Shown piece by piece: positions 15,481-20,214 of a DNA stretch of 20,214 nucleotides. The translations under genes and the position numbers were made by a program. Position 1 is the stretch's first letter. Each line of letters starts with the position of its first letter. The stretch spans positions 1 through 20,214 of the forward strand of contig DATKDU010000200.1 in NCBI GenBank assembly GCA_035512595.1, given 5' to 3'. This DNA comes from DATKDU01 sp035512595. Lineage in GTDB: Bacteria > Planctomycetota > Planctomycetia > Pirellulales > Pirellulaceae. The notes beneath the pieces were generated by a model that was not told the DNA's origin, did not search any database, and was given only the letters and a program-made list of their open reading frames with translations.

Positions 15481-15521
15481 CACTCCGCATTCCGCAATCC
15501 GCAATCCGCAATCCGCAATCG
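15481..15521 (+). repeat. CACTCCG/CAATCCG heptamer array after flgD
   Basis: The units read CACTCCG, CATTCCG, CAATCCG three times and a partial CAATCG, with a period of 7 bp. The array ends two bases before the ATG at 15523 and leaves no ribosome site. The units are related to those at 6643-6675. Confidence 0.92.
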
Positions 15522-15522
15522 A

Positions 15523-15804
15523 ATGATTCGCTACCACGACTTCGTCCCGAAAATGACCGCGCCGCCGGGGTTCTTTTCCCCGGGCGAGTACGAGACGTTC
15601 GATGCCGCGCTGGAGGCGGCCAACGCCTGGATCAAGGAGAACGACGTGCAGTTGATGCACGTCGAGACGGTCGTGCTCCCCAACATCTGGCACACGTGGG
15701 AAGAAGGGACCAAAGACGGCGCCCTCGGCACCAGCGGCGAGTCCCCCAGCCACTGGCACCAGATTGTGCGGGTGTGGTATCGCGTTGGTTACGCACCAGG
15801 GTGA
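15523..15804 (+). CDS. Conserved-looking small protein of unknown function
   Basis: No function was recognised. The 93-residue product is soluble and has no signal peptide or membrane segment. It starts MIRYHDFVPKM and contains GEYETFDAALEAANAWI, the block HVETVVLPNIWHTWEEG and an aromatic C-terminal strand SHWHQIVRVWYRVGYAPG. The mix of aromatic residues and conserved-looking turns suggests a real folded domain rather than chance reading. It lies 56 bp after flgD, with the gap filled by a 7-bp repeat array and no ribosome site, so it may be co-transcribed with the flagellar genes. A flagellar role is not supported by sequence. Confidence 0.8.
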   Translation: MIRYHDFVPKMTAPPGFFSPGEYETFDAALEAANAWIKENDVQLMHVETVVLPNIWHTWEEGTKDGALGTSGESPSHWHQIVRVWYRVGYAPG

Positions 15805-15852
15805 GCGGCGAGGTTTATCCTGCAATGGCAAGCCCCAGGGTGCGCCGGCGCT

Positions 15853-15881
15853 TTGCAATTGCAATTCGAATCGACCACAAT
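15853..15881 (+). promoter_or_regulatory. Possible sigma-70-type promoter of the oxidoreductase gene
   Basis: TTGCAA (15853-15858) and CACAAT (15876-15881) are separated by exactly 17 bp, each matching 4 of 6 consensus bases. The start point would be near 15888, about 45 bases before the ATG at 15933. The match is modest, so this is a candidate only. Confidence 0.35.
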
Positions 15882-15932
15882 AGCCACCTGAGTCCACGCC
15901 GCTCCCTTCTCCTTTACCACCCGGAGCCGACC

Positions 15933-17282
15933 ATGTCCGACCGATCTCCTTCCCGCCGCGATTTCCTCAAGTCAACCGCCGTCGCCGCCGCCGCCGGTGT
16001 GGCGGCGCCGTACTTCACCTGGTCGCAGAAGGCGTTTGCCAACCAGGAAAAAAACGATCGCCCGCGGATCGGCTGCATCGGCGTGGGGAGCATGGGATCG
16101 GGGGATGCGTCGCACCATGCACGTTTTGGCGACATCCTGGCGGTGTGCGACGTCGATTCCAACCACGCCGAGAAGGCGCGGAATGCGGAGAACATCGGCA
16201 AAGGGAAGGCCGACGCCTACGGCGACTACCGCAAGGTGCTGGAGCGGAACGATATCGACGTGGTCAGCGTCGTCACCCCCGACCATTGGCACGTGAAGAT
16301 CGCCATCGAGGCGCTGCAGGCCGGCAAGCATGTCTTCTGCCAGAAGCCGCTGACGCTCACGCTCGAGGAAAACCAGCTCGTTCGCAATGCGTGCCAGAAG
16401 TACGACCAGCAGGTGTTTTTCATCGGCACCCAGCAGCGGAGCGACCGCAGCCGGTTCCTGCGGGCGATCAACATGGTTCAAAAGGGGCTCCTTGGCGACA
16501 TCAAGACGATTACCGTCGGCATCGACGGCGGCGCGAAGGGGGGGCCGTTTGCAAAGTCCGATCCGCCCGCGGAGCTCGACTGGAACATGTGGCTCGGACA
16601 GGCGCCGCTAGTGGACTACATCAAGGAGCGGTGCCACTACCAGTTCCGCTGGTGGTACGAATACTCCGGCGGCAAATTCACCGACTGGGGGGCCCACCAC
16701 GTCGATATCGCCACCTGGGCCATCGGCGAAGACAAGGAAGGGATGGGGCCGATCGAAATCGACGGCACCGACGCCAAGCACCCGGTCGAGTTCCAGGACG
16801 GCTACCCCAGCGTGGACGACAGCTACAACACGAGCCACGACTTCGCGGTCAAGTGCAAGTACGCCAGCGGCATTGAAATGACGATCACCAGCCGCGGCGA
16901 CAACGGCGTCTTGTTCGAGGGGACGAAGGGGCGCATCTTCGTCAACCGCGGCAAGATCACCGGCAAGCCGATCGAGGAGAATTGGGACGAAGGGAAGTAC
17001 ACCGACGACGACGCGATTGCCCTCTACAAAGGCAAGCCCTACGAAGGTCACAAGGAAAACTTCTTCCGCTGCATCCGCGAAGGGGGACTGCCGGTGTCGG
17101 ACGTCTACTCGCACGTGCAGGCGATGGGGACGTGCCACCTGGCGGCCATCGCGGCCCGGCTGGGGCGCGCGATCAAGTGGGACCCCAAGAGCGAGCAGTT
17201 CGTCGGCGACGAGCAGGCAACGGCCCTGTTTGCGCGAAAGCCGCGAGAGGGGTTTGAGATTCCGCGGGTGGAAACGGCGTGA
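15933..17282 (+). CDS. Tat-exported Gfo/Idh/MocA-family oxidoreductase
   Basis: This is a 449-residue predicted NAD(P)-dependent sugar or polyol dehydrogenase. A twin-arginine signal (RRDFLK, 8-13, then an Ala-rich hydrophobic stretch to about residue 26) indicates export in folded form. The Rossmann domain has the nucleotide loop GVGSMG (50-55), VVSVVTPDHWHVKIA, and the family Lys in VFCQKPLTLT, where the usual Glu of EKP is Gln. The C-terminal alpha/beta domain has GGKFTDWGAHHVDIATWA, whose His residues probably lie at the active site. Such exported paralogues are numerous in planctomycetes, and the substrate cannot be told from sequence. GGAG lies six bases before the start. A separate promoter candidate precedes it, so it is probably not part of the flagellar operon. 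Confidence 0.95.
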   Translation: MSDRSPSRRDFLKSTAVAAAAGVAAPYFTWSQKAFANQEKNDRPRIGCIGVGSMGSGDASHHARFGDILAVCDVDSNHAEKARNAENIGKGKADAYGDYRKVLERNDIDVVSVVTPDHWHVKIAIEALQAGKHVFCQKPLTLTLEENQLVRNACQKYDQQVFFIGTQQRSDRSRFLRAINMVQKGLLGDIKTITVGIDGGAKGGPFAKSDPPAELDWNMWLGQAPLVDYIKERCHYQFRWWYEYSGGKFTDWGAHHVDIATWAIGEDKEGMGPIEIDGTDAKHPVEFQDGYPSVDDSYNTSHDFAVKCKYASGIEMTITSRGDNGVLFEGTKGRIFVNRGKITGKPIEENWDEGKYTDDDAIALYKGKPYEGHKENFFRCIREGGLPVSDVYSHVQAMGTCHLAAIAARLGRAIKWDPKSEQFVGDEQATALFARKPREGFEIPRVETA

Positions 17283-17311
17283 ACGCAGTCAGCGTTGGTC
17301 CCGAGAGTCGA

Positions 17312-17340
17312 AGCCACAGATGAAACACGGATTTGCACGG
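17312..17340 (+). repeat. Left 29-bp inverted-repeat arm
   Basis: This arm starts AGCCACAGATGAAACACGG and matches the inverted arm at 17674-17702 at 25 of 29 positions. Confidence 0.88.
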
Positions 17341-17429
17341 CGCGGCCGAGCCGCAACCGATGAGTCGCACCACGCTGCCCCAGCGGCGTTCGGCGTGTCC
17401 ATCCTTGGACCCGATGCCGGCCGTTCGGT

Positions 17430-17520
17430 TTTTTCACAGAGGCACGAAGGCGCAGAGGCACAGAGCAGCAAGGATGAATGTCTGCACTGTGCCTCCGTGT
17501 CTCTGTGCCTCCGTGAAAAA
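17430..17520. repeat. CACAGAGG-type octamer hairpin
   Basis: The left arm after the T-run has 8-bp units CACAGAGG, CACGAAGG, CGCAGAGG, CACAGAGC. The right arm ends in CTCCGTGT, CTCTGTGC, CTCCGTGA and an A-run. The stem is about 39 bp with some mismatches, and the loop is about 12 bases. It is related to the hairpin at 7163-7232. Confidence 0.9.
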
Positions 17521-17673
17521 GCCGCGGGCGCCCATCCTGCTTCGCGGACCGTACCCGGCTGGAGCGCTAGGTGGACTTGAGTTCCATTTCCCTCGCCCGC
17601 GTCAACCTCGCCGCGGCCAGAGTCTTTGCAGCGCTCAAAGATTTTCACCGTTTGCAGTACGGATGAGGTTAAT

Positions 17674-17702
17674 CCGTGTAGATCGGTGTTTCATCCGTGG
17701 CT
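17674..17702 (-). repeat. Right 29-bp inverted-repeat arm
   Basis: Read on the minus strand, this arm starts AGCCACGGATGAAACACCG and pairs with 17312-17340. Its outermost two bases form part of the stop codon of the minus-strand gene at 17701-17970. Confidence 0.88.
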
Positions 17703-17970
17703 ACCACCAACGGCGGCCGTGCGGCGTCACCCACACGGTGACGGGGATTGAGGATCTGGGTGGCTGCCCCTGCTCACCGCGCGAAAACTCTTCCAGCCGC
17801 CGCGCATTATCGACCATCAATCGCTCGGCCTCGGCAACCAATTTTGTCAGTTGAGCCTTTTCGCTGGGCTTCAAGGTGCCTTCACGGTTTTTCTCGAGCA
17901 GTCGATCCATCCGCCTTTGTTTTGCGGCTGGAAATCTCGCTAACTCGGGTGGAGTGCGTTTGGTCATCAT
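17701..17970 (-). CDS. Small coiled-coil protein of unknown function
   Basis: The 89-residue product begins MMTKRTPPELARF and has a charged helical core: KQRRMDRLLEKNREGTLKPSE followed by KAQLTKLVAEAERLMVDNAR. The core pattern of two helices joined by a GTLxPSEK turn resembles small proteins that often sit next to HNH nuclease or toxin genes, so an antitoxin-like role is conceivable. No such partner is present here, and the likeness is from memory of the pattern only. The last 14 residues (PVTVWVTPHGRRWW) look unlike the core. The stop codon is formed at the edge of an inverted-repeat arm, which suggests the original 3' end was altered. No Shine-Dalgarno sequence is visible. A TATCAT box on the minus strand (18010-18005) is a weak promoter candidate. 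Confidence 0.65.
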   Translation of the reverse strand: MMTKRTPPELARFPAAKQRRMDRLLEKNREGTLKPSEKAQLTKLVAEAERLMVDNARRLEEFSRGEQGQPPRSSIPVTVWVTPHGRRWW

Positions 17971-18092
17971 TGGCCGATGGACATGTCAAGTGGCCCGTTT
18001 CTCAATGATAATCCTCCCACGCCCAAAATGCACCCTGCGCGCGTCAGCCCGCCCGAAGCGAAAAACTACGGACTGCACGGCTTGGACAAGCC

Positions 18093-18824
18093 TTACTCCA
18101 CGATCCCCAGCAACTCGACCTCGAACACCAGCACGGCATTGGGCGGAATGGGTCCATGACCGCGCTCGCCGTAACCCAACTCCGAGGGAATGACGATCTG
18201 CCACTTGTCGCCGACCTTCATGCCGAGCAGCGCCTCGGTCCAGCCCGGAATGACGCGATCGACCTCGAACTCGATCGGCTCCATCCGCTCGACGCTGGAA
18301 TCAAACACCGTGCCGTCGATCAGCGTCCCGTGGTAGTGGACCTTGACCGTGTCGGTTTTCTTGGGGCTTTTGCCGTCGCCCGCTTTGATCACCTTGGATT
18401 GCAGGCCGGTCTTGGAGGTGGTGAACCCCTTCTTCTTCTTGTTCTCGGCCAGGAACACGTCCCCTTCCTTCTTGTTCTTCTCGCCAAGCTCCTTGGCCTT
18501 GGCTTCCGCCTTGACCTGGACTTCCTTGCTGAAAGCGGCCACGGCCTTCTGCATCTCCGCATCGGTCAGGGCGAGCTTTTTCTTGGCCAGCGCGTCGCGC
18601 AGTCCCTGGATCAACAGCTCCGCGTTGATTTCGGCGTCCTCTTCCGCCAGGCTGCGGCCGATGTTCACGCCGATGGAATAGCTGGCCTGATCCTGCACGC
18701 TGCCGAGCGCCGGCGCGGCCGCTTTGGCCCCCTTGGTCTTGGCCCCCTTGGCCGGAACTTCTTCCTGGGCGAGCAGCGCACCGGGCAACAGGGCGATGAC
18801 GACGATCCAGACGAGGCGAGACAT
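18093..18824 (-). CDS. Exported FKBP-type peptidyl-prolyl cis-trans isomerase
   Basis: This 243-residue Mip/FkpA-like isomerase speeds Xaa-Pro bond rotation during folding of exported proteins. It has a signal peptide (MSRLVWIVVIALLPGALLA, 1-19), a Lys/Ala linker, and an FKBP_N dimerisation region with ASYSIGVNIGRSLAEE and INAELLIQGLRDAL. A Lys-rich helix comes next (about 100-135). The FKBP_C catalytic domain has VKVHYHGTLIDGTVFDSS, the active-site stretch VIPGWTEALLGMKVGDKW and ELGYGERGHGPIPPNAVLVF. Catalytic-pocket aromatic residues are present. AAGGAAA lies before the start on the minus strand, and an extended -10 lies about 75 bp upstream. Length is normal. It is transcribed away from the DUF1501 gene. 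Confidence 0.96.
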   Translation of the reverse strand: MSRLVWIVVIALLPGALLAQEEVPAKGAKTKGAKAAAPALGSVQDQASYSIGVNIGRSLAEEDAEINAELLIQGLRDALAKKKLALTDAEMQKAVAAFSKEVQVKAEAKAKELGEKNKKEGDVFLAENKKKKGFTTSKTGLQSKVIKAGDGKSPKKTDTVKVHYHGTLIDGTVFDSSVERMEPIEFEVDRVIPGWTEALLGMKVGDKWQIVIPSELGYGERGHGPIPPNAVLVFEVELLGIVE

Positions 18825-18899
18825 GCAGATTTCCTTGTGTTGGTGGGCGGAGTACGTCTCCGCATCGAGTTTTGGCGGGAAATGGGGCGGGCGATCACC

Positions 18900-18907
18900 A
18901 GTATATC
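18900..18907 (-). promoter_or_regulatory. Extended -10 promoter of the FKBP gene
   Basis: On the minus strand the sequence TGATATACT contains TATACT (18905-18900) with a TG one base ahead, an extended -10. The start point would be near 18893. No good -35 match lies 17 bp further upstream. Confidence 0.45.
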
Positions 18908-19011
18908 ACGCGGCGGCGAAGGGAAACGGCGGCAGTTCTTGCCCAGCCGTCACGACATGCATGCGGTGGACCGAATTTGGCCAATTGCCTCGCGATTTTT
19001 CAAAAAAGCCT

Positions 19012-19020
19012 TGCTAGAAT
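19012..19020 (+). promoter_or_regulatory. Extended -10 promoter (TGCTAGAAT) of a possible small RNA
   Basis: TGC-TAGAAT is a clean extended -10. The start point would be near 19027. An AT-rich run (ATTTTTCAAAAAAG) lies just upstream, but there is no well-spaced -35. The terminator at 19199-19240 would give a transcript of about 210 bases. Confidence 0.45.
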
Positions 19021-19026
19021 GGAGCA

Positions 19027-19240
19027 GAATTGGTTAGATCAGTGGTCGTTGGATGCATCCAAACGGCGACCCGATTTGACAGCAGCTCCCACATCACAGG
19101 AGGGGCGATATGCAAGATCCACCGGGCCAGATTTCGTGAGGGCCTGTGCCTGACGGCCCTCGTCCACGAATGTCCGGGCCATCATCCTCGAATCACACCG
19201 CCCGCCATGCGGCACTCCGCCTGGCGGGCGCTTTTGTTTT
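19027..19240 (+). ncRNA. Candidate small RNA or leader with a 9-codon reading frame
   Basis: An extended -10 upstream and a strong intrinsic terminator downstream bound about 210 bases that hold no gene of normal size. Inside, AGGAGGGG (about 19098-19105) stands five bases before an ATG at 19110 that opens a very short frame, MQDPPGQIS, ending at 19139. It could be a small RNA, a leader peptide with attenuator, or just the end of an unseen transcript. It matches no RNA family I recognise (not 6S, SRP, tmRNA or RNase P). Confidence 0.35.
19199..19240 (+). terminator. Intrinsic transcription terminator
   Basis: A perfect 9-bp stem CGCCCGCCA/TGGCGGGCG (19199-19207 with 19222-19230) has a 14-base loop and is followed by CTTTTGTTTTCTTG. 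This is the strongest terminator in the window, and no normal-sized plus-strand gene ends just before it. Confidence 0.85.
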
Positions 19241-19271
19241 CTTGCCTCGGGAGGCCAACTCGGTTACGATC

Positions 19272-19280
19272 TGCTATCAT
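19272..19280 (+). promoter_or_regulatory. Extended -10 promoter (TGCTATCAT) of the DUF1501 gene
   Basis: TGC-TATCAT is an extended -10 of the same form as that at 19012. The predicted start near 19287 leaves a leader of about 67 bases before the ATG at 19354. No good -35 is present at the usual distance. Confidence 0.5.
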
Positions 19281-19353
19281 CAATGACGATTGATGTTAAG
19301 GCCCCGGGGCTTAGTTTGAGCAATCCTCGTCAAATAATGGATGGACGAGCGCC

Positions 19354-20214
19354 ATGGCCAGTAATCGAATGCCGGTGGATTTCCCGCCAGTTGGGCGCCG
19401 CAGCTTTCTGACCGCTTCTGCCGCGGGCGTGAGCGCTTTCTGGTCGGGGCTCTCGCAGGCCGCGCTGGCCAAAGCACCCAGCGGCAAAGCCCGCTCGGTG
19501 ATCATGATCTTCAACTGCGGCGGGCCCAGCCACATCGACCTGTTCGACCCCAAGCCCCTGGCGCCCGATCGCGTCCGCAGCATCTTTTCGCCGATTGACA
19601 CGGCGATACCGGGCGTTCAGTTCACCGAGTTGGTGCCGGAGGTGGCCAAACGGGCCGACAAGCTGGCGATCGTCCGCAGCGTGCATCACAAGCACAGCAG
19701 CCACAACGGCGGCATGCACTGGTCGATCGTCGGCAAGCCCTACACCAAGGACAGCACGCTCATCAACCCGAGCGGCACGGACATTCCCAGCTTCGGCACG
19801 CTCGTCGGCTGGCTGGCCCAGCGCGACGGCTACAGCGGCGCAGTGCCGCCGTATGTCATCACGCCCTATCCGCACTGCGACAGCACGGTCTACATCACGC
19901 CGGGACAATACGGTGGCTGCCTGGGGGTCAAGTACGATCCGTTCGTCGTCGATGCCGATCCGAACGACAAAGATTTCCGTGTTCGCAATTTGCGGTTGAG
20001 CGATGAACTCTCTTCGCAGCGGCTGTCGTCGCGGCTCGACTTGCTGACGCAGCTTGGCGGCAAGCAACCGCCGGTGACGAATGACTCGGCGGCACAAATC
20101 GACGTGCAGCGCCAGCAAGCGGCATCGATGGTCATGACCGGCGACGCGGCCAAGGCGTTCGACCTGTCGCAGGAGCCGGAGTCGATTCGCGAGAAATACG
20201 GCCGGCACCAGTGG
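19354..20214 (+). CDS. Tat-exported DUF1501 protein (3' end beyond window)
   Basis: The open frame runs from 19354 to the end of the window (287 codons) without a stop, so the gene is partial. It starts MASNRMPVDFPPVGRRSFLT, with a twin-arginine signal (RRSFLT then an Ala/Gly-rich stretch) for export. It continues with SVIMIFNCGGPSHIDLFDPK, the hallmark of DUF1501, then KLAIVRSVHHKHSSHNGGMH and GTDIPSFGTLVGW. The His-rich motifs suggest metal-dependent hydrolase chemistry of the alkaline-phosphatase/sulfatase superfamily, but no reaction is established here. DUF1501 genes are very common in planctomycetes, often beside DUF1549/DUF1553 cytochrome-domain proteins; such a partner is not visible in the window. 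Two other ATGs at 19337 and 19341 are out of frame. Upstream is a promoter candidate at 19272. Confidence 0.93.
   Translation, partial: MASNRMPVDFPPVGRRSFLTASAAGVSAFWSGLSQAALAKAPSGKARSVIMIFNCGGPSHIDLFDPKPLAPDRVRSIFSPIDTAIPGVQFTELVPEVAKRADKLAIVRSVHHKHSSHNGGMHWSIVGKPYTKDSTLINPSGTDIPSFGTLVGWLAQRDGYSGAVPPYVITPYPHCDSTVYITPGQYGGCLGVKYDPFVVDADPNDKDFRVRNLRLSDELSSQRLSSRLDLLTQLGGKQPPVTNDSAAQIDVQRQQAASMVMTGDAAKAFDLSQEPESIREKYGRHQW

Larger units (their letters stand above)
17283..17700. other. 418-bp intergenic region built of nested inverted repeats
   Basis: No gene is supported. The region holds a 29-bp inverted-repeat pair (17312-17340 and 17674-17702) and an inner 8-bp-period hairpin (17430-17520). 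The sequence between them shows no recognisable coding or RNA gene. It separates two convergent genes. No ordinary T-tract terminator was found, though the inner hairpin could act as one. Confidence 0.75.
18825..19353. other. 529-bp regulatory region between divergent genes
   Basis: The region holds, from left to right, the minus-strand isomerase promoter (near 18900), an extended -10 element at 19012-19020, a 9-codon reading frame with a strong ribosome site at 19110, an intrinsic terminator at 19199-19240, and a second extended -10 at 19272-19280 for the DUF1501 gene. No longer protein-coding gene is convincing. Confidence 0.6.

Noticed and set aside
19030..19293. 87-codon frame spanning the terminator region
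   Set aside because: It has no family-like motif or ribosome site, and it reads through a clear intrinsic terminator.

Overview
The window is GC-rich and reads as a chromosome segment of a planctomycete, most likely of the Pirellulales type. That assignment is inferred from gene content. A Tat-exported Gfo/Idh/MocA oxidoreductase, a Tat-exported DUF1501 protein, a Mip/FkpA-like FKBP with a Lys-rich linker, and a flagellar cluster with its own sigma-54 regulator pair make a typical planctomycete combination. No rRNA, tRNA, CRISPR array or intact insertion sequence was recognised.

Positions 128-15466 hold a plus-strand flagellar cluster. The order is: a membrane-anchored TPR protein, a FlgN-like chaperone, a cytoplasmic FlgS-like histidine kinase, a FlgR/NtrC-like sigma-54 activator, flgB, flgC, fliE, fliF, fliG, fliH, fliI, fliJ, a MotE-like protein, fliK and flgD. 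The products form the kinase-regulator switch, the proximal rod, the MS-ring and rotor, the export ATPase complex, and the hook-length and hook-cap proteins. A sigma-54 -24/-12 element (GG-N10-GC) lies directly before flgB, downstream of the activator gene. A TGCCAAT/ATTGGCA dyad about 85 bp upstream of the predicted start is a possible activator site. This suggests that the kinase/regulator pair switches on the flgB operon next to it. flgE is not in the window.

Positions 15523-17282 hold a conserved-looking small protein of unknown function and the Gfo/Idh/MocA protein. Then come a 418-bp repeat-filled gap, a minus-strand small coiled-coil protein (17701-17970), a minus-strand exported FKBP isomerase (18093-18824), a 529-bp region with promoters and a strong intrinsic terminator that may encode a small RNA, and a DUF1501 gene running off the right edge.

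The most unusual aspect is a set of short-period repeats at gene boundaries. Degenerate 7-bp tandem arrays (CACCACT, CACTCCG/CAATCCG, AAGCACC/AAATCAC, GTTCCGG, AGGAGCC types) and 8-bp arrays (CACAGAGG, GTGGGAGA types) fill whole intergenic spacers and replace Shine-Dalgarno sites before three genes. They are also translated in frame inside the sigma-54 activator and at the end of FliK. Two noncoding regions 10 kb apart (6980-7371 and 17312-17702) share one architecture: outer inverted arms around an inner 8-bp-period hairpin, with a total of 391-392 bp each. A 161-bp near-perfect palindrome separates fliI and fliJ. FliG has lost three of the five charged residues mapped at the torque interface in E. 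coli.
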